Shown in pieces: positions 45,501 to 58,686 of a stretch of DNA of 64,000 nucleotides. The position numbers and the translations under genes were made by a program. The notes below the pieces were generated by a model that was not told where the DNA came from, did not search any database, and saw only the letters and a program-made list of their open reading frames with translations. Source of the DNA: Perognathus longimembris pacificus (taxonomy: Eukaryota; Chordata; Mammalia; Rodentia; Heteromyidae); the NCBI RefSeq assembly GCF_023159225.1, contig NC_063167.1, forward strand, positions 21,951,360 to 22,015,359, written 5' to 3'. Position 1 is the stretch's first letter. Every line of letters starts with the position of its first letter.

Positions 45501-46744
45501 CAGCTCCAGGGGCCTGCCGAGCCTCCCAGGAGACCCTCCCAACCCCCTTGACTTCAGCCTTCCTCATGCTGCCCAGCCCTTCTCTCCTTGCCTGCCTGCC
45601 TGCTTTCCTACAGCTGGCAGGCTGCCTGCTGGGAGCCTGTTGCCATAGAAACCAGGCCCAGAAGGATGCTGCAGGACCCAGGAAAGAGAGATGCACTCAT
45701 GTGCAGTTTCTAACAAGCCCTAGGTCCCCACCCCCACCCAGAGAGAAAGGAAGACAGAGAACAGTGCCTCCCACATGGTCTTCACCTTGGTGTCTGCTCC
45801 AGTCTAGACTGGCATCAATATTTGCCTTGACTACTGGTCTAGTCTCCCTTCAGATACGGCACATCCACCTAGATAGTGCCGAGGAGGAACACTAGACCAG
45901 GAGGCAGACCTCAGTTCCAGTGCTGGCTTTGTCACTACGTGCCCTAGGAAAATCATCTAGACCATCTAGTATGTAAAAAGGTATATTTAAAATATACTAT
46001 GTGATGCACATGATTATTATACACAAACACAGATGTGCATGCAGATGTAAAGATGTATTATTTATATATAAATATATTTACATATAAAATTACAGCAATG
46101 ACCCTATGATTGCTAAGGCATCTCCTCTGTCTAAAATCACATACTGCAAACTTTGAAGTCTGAGGCCCCATTCTCCCTCCCCAGTCTATACAAGATTAAT
46201 GTAGTCCTCCTAAAACTGACGTCTGCCAAGGCATTCCCCCTTGCTCAAAACCCTTTTCATAGCCAGTTATCAGTGACTCACACCTGTAATTCTAGCTACC
46301 CACGAGGCTGAGATCTGAGAATCATAGATCAAAGCTAGCCCAAGCAAATAAACCAAAGAATCTCTTATCTTTGATGAACTAGCAAAAAGTCTGAAATGGA
46401 GTGTGACTCAAGTGGTAGAGCATCAGCCTTGAGTGGAAAAGGTAAGCAAGAGTGTGAAGCCTGCTGGGCTCTAGTGGCTCACACCTGAATCCTCTACGCA
46501 GGAAGCTGAGATCTGAGGATCACAGTTCAAAGCCATCCCAGGCAGGAAACACGGTGAGACTCTTACCTTCAATTAACCAGAAAACCAGAAGTGGTGCTGT
46601 GGCTTAAAGTGGTAGAGTGCTAGCCTTGAAAGAAAAAGCTCAGGGACAGCACTCAGACCCTGAGTTCAATACTCAGGACAAGGAAAAAAACAAACAAACA
46701 TGAGGCCTTGAGCTCAAGCCTCAGTACCAGTGCATGTACACAAG

Positions 46745-46783
<39 letters not shown>

Positions 46784-47976
46784 CCATAGCACCTCAGAGA
46801 CAACAAAAGCTCAAACTTCCTGTGTTAGCACATGCCTGAGGCCCTTACACTCCAGATATTCAGTCCTCATCTCCAACTTCATCTCCACACCCTTCTTGTT
46901 TCCCCAGAGATGAGATTGGTCCTGCCTCTCATAGGCTTTGCATGTGCTATTCCCCTGCCCAAAATTTATTTCCTTCCTTCCTTCTTTCCTTCCTTCCTTC
47001 CCTTCCTTCCTTCCTTCCTTCCTTCCTTCCTTCCTTCCTCCTCCTCTCCTCCCTCCCTCCCTCCTTCCCTTCCTTCTTTCTTTCCTCCTCCTCCTCCTCA
47101 TTCCTTGTCTAGCTCCAGCTGCCTCTTCCTCTGTGATCCCCTTCACCCCCAGACCTCTCCTCAGCAGTCTTCCATCACTCAAAGGCAGCCCCGTAGCTTG
47201 GCTGAACTGTTCTCTCTGGTGAGTCTTGTGTCTTTACTGTCAGGATGCATCTTGGCTCCCCATGGATATTTTTGTGTCTTCAGGCTCTAGTTGACCTGTG
47301 GCTACTTCAGAGCTCCCGTGGAGAGATAGAGATAGGGTTTGCCTCAGTAAATACATATCTGAAGAGATGCCATCCCTGCCTGTTTCCCTGTCACTCCCAC
47401 TAACCATGATCTGTCCTTGGGCACCACAGGGCCTGCTTGCCTGTCAACTGTCTGTGGGGAGCCATCAGAGGATCCCAATCCATCTTCACGGAAGCAGCCA
47501 CAACAGTCTACAAGAAGCACATGCCTCTCCAGGCTTCATGGCTGCAAGTCAGTGTCTAACTGAGCTCTCAGTGTCCAAGCTCCAAAGAAGGCGATGGGGA
47601 TAGTGGGAAGCACAGTCTTCATCATCACTCCCAGCCAGCAGCTGAGGATTTGCACCACATGATCAGGAGTCGCCATGTTTGTGGTAAAGGGTCTTTCAAT
47701 GAGCAGCATGTGACAAGGTCAACAAAGAAAAGAGTCCTGGAAGCTGGGCACCGGTTGCTCACGCCTGTAACCCTAGCAACTCAGAAGGCTGAAATCTGAG
47801 CATCATGGTTCAAAGCCAGTCCAGGCAGGAAAGTCTGTGAGACTCTCCAATTCACCATCAGAAAACCAGAAGTAGCTGTGGCTCAAAGCAGTAGAGCAAT
47901 AGCCTTGAGTAGACAAGCTCAGGGACAGTGCCCAGGCCCTGAGTACAAGCCCCAGGACTGGTGTGTGCACATGTAT

Positions 47977-48015
<39 letters not shown>

Positions 48016-50617
48016 TTAATAATCCTACGATGAAGTGAATAGTCTGGATTATCTAGGTATAGCTAATTTAACCACATGGGTTCTTGTAAGTGAGAAAGGG
48101 AGGCAGGAATACCAGAGGCAGAGGAGATGCAAAGAAGAAATCACTACACCCAGCATGGCTGGCTTTAAAGCCAGAAGTTGGCCAGAAGCCAAGGAATACA
48201 GGCAGCCTCCATACAGATGACAATTAGGTTCTTCCAGAGCCTCTAGAAGGGCCACAGTCCTGCCCACACCTTGATGTCAGCCCAGTGAAATCCAGTAATG
48301 TAGGATAATAAATATGCATGCTTTACATCAAGACAGTTGTCCTAATTTAATATGATAGGGACAGGAAACTAACACATCATGTAAAGAGAAACTGAAGATG
48401 GAGAAGAGAAAGCCAATACTCCAAGAATGGTAAAAAAAAAAAAAAAAAGAAATATCCGGTGAGCACTGAGTATGTGCTAAATGAAGCACCTCTGAGCACT
48501 GAGTATTGCTATGAGCACTGAGCATGTGCTAAGTTAAGCACCTTACATGACTGATCATGCTCTGTCCTCACAACCAGTTCCTGGGTAAGGGTGGGAATGT
48601 CACCCACACTCACAGATGAGAAAAATGACACAGAGATTAAGTGGTTTCCTCTCATGAGACAATTATTCCAACCAGTGCCACGGCCTCTCTAGACCAACAG
48701 AGAGGGCCACTCTAATCAGAAAGAGAAATATCCAACTACTGAGGCAGGGCCAGTGGTGGAGGCAAAGGAGAGGTGCAATGACCTCCCTCATCATGAGGGG
48801 TGGTTGGGGAGGCCGTCTACTGGACAGTGTGGGGGCCAGGGAGAGGAAGGAGCATTGATCAATCTGGGAGCAGGCAGCAGCGTAGCAAGTTTAAGGTTCA
48901 GGTGCCCTAAAGCCAACCTGGGCTCAAGCTCCAACTCCATGGCCTGTGTCTGGTTCATCTCCTCACTGGTAAGTGGGACCATAATGGCACCAGCTCAGCA
49001 GATTGCTGAGCACAAAAAGCACTTGGACCAGCACCTGGCCTGCCCATTGTGTTAACTGTTATGGAGAAGTAGGAAAGTTTGCTTGGAAGAAAAAGCTGGA
49101 CAAACACAATAGCCTAAATGCTGCTGAGAACCCAGCACCCAGCTAGGCTGCGTAGTCATTAATTATTCTGATTGCTTTGATCACTTCCATCTGTTCTCAC
49201 ACAGCCCTCCCAACAAAACCTCTTTTATACTCCGCATCACATTGTATTGTAGTGATTTATTTGCATATCTGTCTCTCTCTAAATGGGGCAGTTCCTCAAA
49301 CATAAATGTTGGCTGGGTACTTGATTGGCTGGTTAGCTGGAAGGAAGGAGGAGTAGAGACCACTAATTATCCCCAACATCTATTTTTCTTTTCTTTCTCC
49401 GTAATAGAATCCCATCATTTTAAGCTGGACACGTGGCCACTTTGGATAAAGATTAGGTATAGCCACAGAACAGAGTTTTAGTCCATAGGATATGAACAGC
49501 AGTGGTATTTATGGCTTCCGGAAAGTGTTCTTAGAAGAACTTTGGGCTGAGGATGTAACTCAGTGTTAGCGCACTTGCCTTAACATGCATAATGACTGCA
49601 AGGTAGGTAGGTAGATAGATAGATAATTTATTAAAGTGGGTATATGCTCTTGATAACTTCTTCCTCCCTGACAAATCATCAGAATGTAGATATGATGGCT
49701 GAACCTCAATCAAGCAGGCACCTTGGAGCATACAATTGTAGGCAAGTATTACTTACAGGAGCCTGGGTCCTGACATTGTATAACACCTACCAGCCCTCTA
49801 TACTTCTCTTCCAAGCAAGAAAGAAACTTCAACCATATTTAAGTCACTATTATTTCGGGGCTTTCAGTAACACCACCAAACCTAATCTTAACTCTAACAA
49901 ATGAATTTTCCAGGGGAGTGAAGCCCAAAGCTTACATTTCCTATTTTGTTTTGGACTTGGCAGTATTTGCAGAGGTCTTCAGCAACAGCTATATGCACAG
50001 AGTAGAAATTGGCTTCAGTTGTGAATTGCCACTAATGGGCACCAATGTGTCACAATATTTTCTCTCCAAGCCTTTAAGAAACTGGGCTGCAGGGGCCTCC
50101 TCCCTTCCAGTTCTTCCTGGTGACGACGATCCCATTCTTGGTGATTTGGAGTTACTTCATGGTTACTTGGGGACTTGTTCCTTCTCTGTCTCTAGGGAAT
50201 AACATAGAAGTCTCTGGGAAGAAACTGGATTACCCCAAGAGACATGGAGCCCAAGGAATGCTCAGTACCCAGATACTCCCAGATGTTTTGCCAGGAGTGT
50301 TTGGCAGCAGACTGGTGGAGATGGGGAGAAGAGGAATGATGGGACAGTCAGGGACACTTCAATCAGGCAGAACCGGTGGTGTGTCAGTTCTTCTAGAAGC
50401 TCCTTTCCAGAAAGCACAAAACATAACCAATCTGGATTCTCAGTAATCTCAACATTGTAAGAGGCCGAGAGGGGAGGCCAAGAGCATCGGGAGTTCAAGA
50501 CCAGACTGGTCTACATAGCCAGAACTTGTCTTACAATTACTAAATGAAGAAATAAATAAATAGAAGAGGCCCCTGTGGTGTATATAACCTAGGAGTAGAT
50601 AGCCCATGAAGTCCCTC

Positions 50618-50668
<51 letters not shown>

Positions 50669-50930
50669 CAGCCTCATTTATCTTGAAACGGGGCACCAGA
50701 AGTTCCCCTCAGTTGGGAGTTGGGTTTGTAAGCCCACTATCCCAGCCAGGGGGGCTGTGACAGTGAGAAAGGGCAAGGCAGCTGAGGTGGCAGATGTCTG
50801 AGTCACAGATGTCAGGAGTCGCCCTAGCATGAAGGCAGAGGAATGGCAAGTGAGCTCTTTTATTGTGATCTATTCAGATTCTGGGACTGGGAGGAGAGGT
50901 ACAATAAAGATACCTTGAGATAGAGCTAGT

Positions 50931-50978
<48 letters not shown>

Positions 50979-51790
50979 TGGTACCAGGGCTTGAACTCAG
51001 GGCTTCGCTCTCATTGAGCTTTTTCCACTCATGGCCAGGGCTCTATTGCACCATACCTTAAGACTTTTTTCTTAATCTAGACTTTTTCTTAATTAGCTAA
51101 AGATAAGAATCTCAGATGGACTTTTTTGCCTGGACTGGCTTCAAATTGTGATCCTCGGATCCATAAATAGTGATTACAAATGGCAGCCTAGATATTAGCA
51201 GAGATAGTACTGAAAGGCAGCAAGGAGAGACATCTCCTACCCAGTAATTTCTAAAAATACACAGTAGTGAGACAGAGTAAGGACAAGAGTCTGAGAAAGT
51301 GAGTGGCAGGTAGTAGGGACAGTCTGGGATGTTTGCCTAGCAAGACTGCTGGAATTTGTGGCTCTGTTCTATGTAGCAGTTGGGTCATGGTATGTGGTGA
51401 GTCAGCCCTAAAGTGCCAGGGACAGAAGGGGCAGCAAGGATCATGCAGGTGTACAACTCAGGACACTTTCAGCAGATAAGCAAGGGAACCTGGCCAGAGA
51501 GCTGGCCAGATTTCCCTTCTCCGCACCTGTCACTCCCGAATACCCGGTGTGATCAGCTGTCCCAGGCAACCCGGCACTTTACCACGATCTTGCCTCAGAC
51601 TGGCCCATCAAGACCTTGCCCTGCACTTAGAAAACCACACTCAGTTCCTGGCCCTGTCCTGCCCTACCTTTTGTACCAAAATGCTTTTTGAACTGGTTGA
51701 CTTCTCCCTTCACCAACTGCTATCAGCCTAGTTGAGACACCTGATCAATGTGGTAGGCTGGATCATCTTAGGATGCTCCCACCTGTGTCC

Positions 51791-51848
<58 letters not shown>

Positions 51849-52008
51849 AAGTGGCTCATGTTTGTAATCCTAGCTACTGAGGAAGGTGAGATCTGAGCAT
51901 TGTGGTTCAAAGCCAGCCAGCCAGTGAGATTATCATCTCCTCCTCCTCCTCCTCCTCCTCCTCCTCCTCCTCCTCCTCCTCCTCCTCCTCCTCCTCCTCC
52001 TCCTCCTC

Positions 52009-52041
<33 letters not shown>

Positions 52042-55000
52042 TCCCCCTCCCCCTCCCCCTCCCCCTCCCCCTCCTCCTCTTCTTCTTCTTTTTCCAGTCC
52101 TGGAGCTTGAACTCAGGACCTGGGCACTGTCCCTGAGCTTCTTTTGCTTCTTTTGTTCAAGGCTAGTACTCTACCATTTAAGCCACAGTGCCACTTCTGG
52201 CTTTTTCTGTTTATGTGGTACTGAGGTACTGAACTTCATGCATGCTAGGCAAGCACTCTACCACATTCTCAGCCTGTCGGTGAGACTTTGTAAAGTGCCA
52301 GAGTAGTACTAACGGACTCCACACCTAAAGGTCCCATTTCCTATGGTGACAGAGGCCAGTGAGTGCAGCGAACTGTATAAATGATCCGGCGTTCCTTTTA
52401 GGAGATAACCACCAAAAAGCCAGAAGTGGACATGTGGTTCAAGAGATAGAGCATCAACCTTGAGCAGAAAAAGCTAAGGAACAATGCCTAGGCCCTGAGT
52501 TCAAGCCCTAGTACTGGCACAAAGAAAAGGGAAGGAAGGAAGGAAGGAAGGAAGGAAGGAAGGAAGGAAGGAAGGAAGGAAGGAAGGAAGGAAGGAAGGA
52601 AGGAAGAGGGAGGGAGGGAGGGAGGGAGGGAGGGAGGGAGGGAGGGAGGGAGGGAGGGAGGGAGGGAGGGAGGAAGGAAGGAAGGAAGGAAGAAAGAAAG
52701 GAAGGAGAGAAGAGAGAAAGGAAGGAGAGGAGAGGAGAGGAGAGGAGAGGGGAGGGGAAGGGAGGGGAGGGGAGAGGGGAAGGGAGGGGAGGGAGGGAGG
52801 GAGGGAGGGAGGGAGGGAGGGAGGGAGGGAGGGAGGGAGGGAGGGAGGGAGGGAGGGCAAAAGAGAAAAACCAGAAAGGTGTTTTTGTTGTCATGCTAAG
52901 CTTGAAAACAGGAGAGAGATCTTCAGGTACCAGAAGACAAAAGGGAATTCCAACACTGAGTATTGGAAGAGCACCTAAGCCAACCTAGCCACAGCAGTCC
53001 CAGGCCAAACATATGCTAAGAAGCTAGATGGGAATGCCTAGGGAAGATGCAAGAAGAGCTCCCAACCTGTACTTAGTGGGGAGCTGAAAGGAGACCCCAA
53101 GCATGAAGCCATGCAGCTAAGAAGGAAAGTCTGTTTCATTTATAAACTTAGGCTAGAAAAACCCCATGCCGGTGATTCAGGGATGCAGCCTAGCAGGAGG
53201 ATGCTGGGAAATCTGAACCTAAAGGCTGCTGTGTGAGGGGGTGGGGGGCTGAGTTCAAACACAAACTACCTGGAAACACAGAAACCTCAAGCTGTGAAGT
53301 TAACTTGAACACGGGTCCCAAGCTCAAGCAGCAGCTCAGCCCCGGGGGACACTGAGCCCAAGAGGAAGGAGTGGGCAGGAACAATGAACAATGAATTGCT
53401 CAAACATGTTTGTAAATCTACTCTATTAAACCACAAAAGACATAATAACAGCTGAGTTAGGAGAGCTCTTTAAAGAGGTATAATCAAAATACTAGATAAA
53501 TATAACATGGAGGATAGGAGGAGGGAGTTGAAGGCTCTTGTTTTATAAGAGGGACAGAAAATACTTTATACATTATTAGAAAAATATATAATGAAGTCTA
53601 TCTATCAAATGTGTAAGGAAAACCATTACTGAAAAAGGTAAATTTCCAAAGCAGTGGAGGGAAAATGAGAAACTTGATGAGAAGCAGGTGCCAGTGGCTA
53701 ATGCCTGTAATCCTAGCTACTCAGGAAGCTGAGATCTGAGGACTGCAGTTCAAAGCCAGACTGGGCAGGAAAGTCTGGGAGACTTCAATTAACCAGCAAA
53801 AAGTCATAAGTGGAGCTGTGGCTCAAGTGGTAGAATGCCAGGCTTGAGTGAAAAAGCAAAGTTAGAGTGTGAGGCCTTGAGTTAAAGCTCCAGTACAGGC
53901 AAAAGGAAGGAGGGAGTGAGGGAAAGAAGGAAGAAGGAAAAGAAGAGAAGGAGGGTGAGGGAGAGAAGGAGGGTAGGAGAGAGAGGAGGGAGGGAAAGAG
54001 AGAGAAATAAATCAAGAGAGAAACCAAGGAAGGAAGAAAAGAGGGAGGGAAGAGAAGGAGGGAGGGAGGGAAGAAGGACGAGAGAGATTGGTTCAACGGT
54101 AAACAGAAAATTCAAAGAGGAAGAAAGCAAATTAAAAGCATATTTAAACTGAAAATTTTTAAAGTGATGATAAAACCAAATCCAGACAAGTTGATAATCA
54201 AAAATACATAAAAAGATCAGGTAAATCTACTAAACCCTAGCTACATATCACTTAGAAGTGGCATATCTAAGTATAAGGATACAGGAAGGCAGAAATAAAC
54301 AGGTGGGAAAACATGAAAATAAGCTGCAAGAAAGCAGTCTCGTTAAAAAAAAGCAGGCAAAACAGATGTTAAGGCAAAAATAAGTAGTAAATAGGAAAAG
54401 CAAACTATATCATGATAATTGAGGGAATCTACTGACAGATACAATGATCATAAGTTTGTGTGTTTATGAACTGCACACTCTCAAATAAAAATTAATAAGT
54501 TAGCAGGGGAAAACATCACTTGCACAACCACAGTGACACATTTTAAACATAACTTTCAGGAGTGATAGATTTGACACACCTAGTACATGGAAGGTGAATG
54601 AATACCCAGAAGCTGCAAGTGTGAATACACACACACACACACACAAATAATAAAGGAAGTCTCAACACAGCCCCAGGAATAAACAGAATAAACAGACAAA
54701 ACCTATACCTATGGTCACACAGAACAAATTCAATAATGAAAAGGCAGCCCCGCCCCCAAAAAAGTACACCCTTAGAAAGAAACCTGTAAAATTTCTTCTA
54801 AACAATGTATAAATTCAAAAGGATTTATAATCTGGATGCTGGTGGCTCATGCCTGTAATCCTAACTCCTCAGGAGGCTGAGACCTGAAGATCGTGTTTAA
54901 AGCCAGACTGGACTGAAAAGTCCATGAGACTCTTTATTTTTTTGCCAGTCAGGGTCTGAGCACTGTCCCTGGCTTCTTTTTGCTCAAGGCTAGCACTCTA

Positions 55001-58000
55001 TCATTTGAACCACAGCACCATTTCTGGCCTTTTCTATATATGTGGTGCTGAGGAATCAAACCCAGGGCTTCATGTATACGAGGCAAGCATTCTACCACTA
55101 TGCCATATTCCCAGCCCCTCCATGAGACTCTTATCTCTAATAAACTACCCAGAAAAAGCCAGAAGTGGTGCTGTGGCTCAAGTGGTTGAACATTAGCCTT
55201 GTGCACAAAGAGGTTCAGGGACAGCGCCCAGGCCCCAAGTTCAAGCCCCAAGACTGGCAAAAAAAAAAAAAAAAAAAAAAAAAGGATTTATCATGGTTGG
55301 ACAACAGTGGCTCACACATACAGTTCTAGCTATTCAGGATGCTTAAGTCTGAGGATCAAGGTTCAAAGCCAGCCCAAGTAGATAAATCTGAGAAACTCTT
55401 ATTTCCAGTTTACCAGCAAAAAGCTGGAAGTAAAGGTGCATTTCAAGTAGTAGAGCATCAGCCTTGAGCAGAAAAAGCTAATCAAGAGTGTGAGGTACTG
55501 AGTACAAGCCCCAATACCTACATATCCCACACACAGACAAATTATGATGGAAAGTACAAACTATTAGAAGTGAACAATTAAAGATTCTAGATCTCAAAAC
55601 TTAGGAGACACAGCTAATAGCAACAGGGTTAGATGTGACCTGATAGCCCTAAAAGCACATTACAAAGCAGAAGTACTAAATGTTAGTGTTTAATTCATGA
55701 GGCTGGAAAATGGACTAAAACATTAAAAGAAATAAAATACCTGAAGTAGCAGGGGAAAAAACACAATGATTGTTCACCAAAACCAAAAGCTAATTTTAAA
55801 AGTAAACTAACAAAATGTAACTTTAAAATATATTTACTGTTAACGTGTATAAGATTGATCAAGAAAGAAAGGTCAGAAAAATAAAAACCAAAGAGAGGTG
55901 AGGCATAAATATGTGCAATTAGGAAGAAAAAGGGTGAAAACTAAATATATAATATTTATATAAACTTGAAAACCGCAAAGTTTTTGTAAGGTGGTCCACT
56001 GTTTAGAAAAATGTAAGTCACCAAAAAAAAAAATCAGATGCTGGTGACTCACACTTGTTATCCTGGCTATTCAGGAGGGAAACTTGGGAATCCTGGTTCA
56101 AAACCAACCCAGACAGAAAAGTCCGTGAGACTCTTAGACTCTTTTTTTTTTTTTTTTTTGGCCAGTCCTAGGCTGTGGACTCAGGGCCTGAGCACTGTCC
56201 CTGGCTTCTTTTTGCTCAAGGCTAGCACTCTGCCACTTGAGCCACAGCGCCACTTCTGGCCATTTTCTGTATATGTGGTGCTGAGGAATCGAACCCAGGA
56301 CCTCATGTATACGAGGCAAGCACTCTTGCCACTAGGCCATATTCCCAGCCCCACTCTTAGACTCTTATCTCCAAGTAACCACTAAAATGTCTGAAGTAGA
56401 GACATGGCTCAAAATTGTGGCTTAAGCATAGAAGCTAAAGGACACTGCTCATGCCTTGAGTTCAAGCCCAAGAACTGACGCAAAAATAAATAAGTCCAGA
56501 ATATATCAATAACCACTGAAGAGACTAAAGTCATACTTTAAAAAAATTTCTCAACTCCCCAAAGACCCCAAGCCTGGATAGTTTCATAGTCAATTTCCCC
56601 AACCTGAGATCACAACACACATTGTTCCATTGAACAGAAACACAGAGAAAGCTACCAACTTCATTTTAGGAGTCAAGTAAAACTTTAATACCTGAACTGA
56701 GTAACAAAAAGAAAAAGGAAATTGTAGGACAGTTATCACTTGTGAGCATAGACATGAAAATCTCCACGTTGTAACTGTTTAATGTATATAAGGGTATTAC
56801 AGCAAAATTGTGAGGTTAGCCAGACACTGGTGGCTCACACCTGTAGTCCTAGCTACTCAGAAGGCTGAGATCTAGGATTACAGTACAAAGCCAGCCCAGG
56901 CAGGAAAGTCCACGAGACTATTATCTCCAATTAACCCCCAGAAAACTGCAAGTGGTGTTGTGGTTCAAAGTGGTAGAGTACTAGTCTTGAGCAAAAGAGC
57001 TTAGGGACAGGGCCCAGGCCAGGAATTCAAGCCCCACAACCAAAAAACAAAAATAAAACCTACTAGATGGTCAGGTGGGCAAAGTAATTCACACCTATAA
57101 TCCCAGTTACTTGGAAGGCAGAGACAAGGAGGATCAAAGTTCAAGGCTAGTTTGGCCCAAAGCTATAGAGACCCCATCACAATCAATAAGCTGAGTGTGG
57201 CAGTACCTGTGATCTAAGCTATACAGAAGGCTGTAGATAAGAGGAACATAGTTCTAGGCCTGTCCCTGGCAAAAAAAGCAAACCTAGGGCTGGGATGTAG
57301 CTCAGTGGCAAAGCGCTTGCCTAGCAAGTGCAACGTCCTGGGTTCGATCCCCAGTACCAAAAAAGAAAACACACAAAAAAAAGCAAAGCTACCTGAAAAA
57401 CAGCTAAAGCAAAACAAGCCTGGGAGACTGGCACAAGGCTCTGGGTTTCAAATCTCAGCATTTCCAAAACTAAGAGAAAAAAATGCTAAGGCTCCAAATG
57501 TCCATCTCCTGACTTTGTCCTTAGCCATGAGAAGCCTGATTCTTGGCTGCGTACTTCATACCCTCCACACTGGTTTCCACCTAAAAGACTCCACGCCACA
57601 GCTTCCCCACAGGCATCTCCGTAGGAGGTTGTAACCCACATGCTGTAGGCCAGTGCTGTGTGTAATTTCCAGGAAGTCTTTCACAAAGCAAGGACTGTAC
57701 CCCACTTTCTTCTGCCTTCCTTCCCACTGCTCAAAATGCAGATGTGACAGGAGGAGCTCCAACCTCAGCTTAGAAGAAAAGCATAGACGAAAAGATGGGA
57801 GAGTAACAAATGAGGAAAAGCCTGAGGTCCTGATGCTACTTCTATATCCAAGCTGCCTTTTTTTTGTCTAAGTGAGAGCAAAATACATTTATTTAAGACA
57901 CCATTAAGGTTCTGTTAAAGCTAAAATTTAACATAAATATAAAAGAGGATCAAACTGAGCTTATCTCAGGATCAAAAGACTAGACAATGTGGGAAATACA

Positions 58001-58639
58001 TTCAAATAGGACTCATCATGGCTGAAGAGCACTTGCATAGCAAGAGTAAGGCTCTTAGCAGGCAGGTGACTCACACCTATAATCCTAGCTACTCAGGAGG
58101 CTGAGATCTGAGGATCAAGGTTCCAAGCCAGCCTGGGGAAGAAAAGGCCAGGAAATTCTTAACTCTACCAGAAAACTAGAAGTAGCATTGTGGCTCAAGA
58201 TGGTAGAGTGTTAGCCTTGAATAAAAAAACTCAGGGACAGTGCCCAGGCTCTGAGTTCAAGTCCCACAGCCCACAAAAAAGAAAAACATATTCATATATA
58301 TGCATATATAATGCATCACATTTCATGCGAGGAGAAAGTCTAGGATCATCTCCATAGACTCTGGGAAAGCATTCAATGAAATTCCATTTGCATTTTCTAT
58401 TTAAAAATATAATTAAAGCTAGGTGCTGGTGTCTCACACCTATAACTCGTAGCTACTCAGGAGGCTGAGAGCCGAGGGTCACAGTTTGAAGGTAGCCTGG
58501 ACATGAATCAGTAAGACTCTTATCTCCAATTAACCACAAACAAGCTAGAAATGGAGCTGTGGCTCAAATGGTAGAACACTAGCCTTGAACAAACAAGTTC
58601 AGGGACAAGCATCCAGGTCCTGAGTTCAAGCCCCAGGAC

Positions 58640-58686
<47 letters not shown>

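Larger units (their letters stand above)
46140..47290 (+). mobile_element. L2 LINE fragment interrupted by nested SINEs and a (CCTT)n tract
   Basis: Left part about 46,140-46,257 ends in TGCTCAAAACCC. It resumes after the SINEs at about 46,781 with TCCATAGCACCTCAGAGAC and GGCTTTGCATGTGCTATTCC. The polypyrimidine tract lies inside it. Confidence 0.55.
48014..49545. other. DLGAP3 intron, unique with two MIRs
   Basis: A15-17 homopolymer at about 48,432-48,448. MIRs at 48,530-48,720 and 48,890-49,050. GAGCACTGAGTATGTGCTAA-type words recur three times at 48,459-48,535, a small local repeat. Confidence 0.5.

Noticed and set aside
51902..52894. Frames with long Ser, Pro, or Leu-Pro-Ser runs
   Set aside because: They are products of the TCC and GGAA/GGGA tracts.
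57288..57365. Possible tRNA-Ala gene with good A and B boxes
   Set aside because: It lacks a pairing acceptor stem, follows a B1 and has an A-rich tail, so it is an ID-type SINE monomer. The same applies to all other tRNA-like heads in the window.
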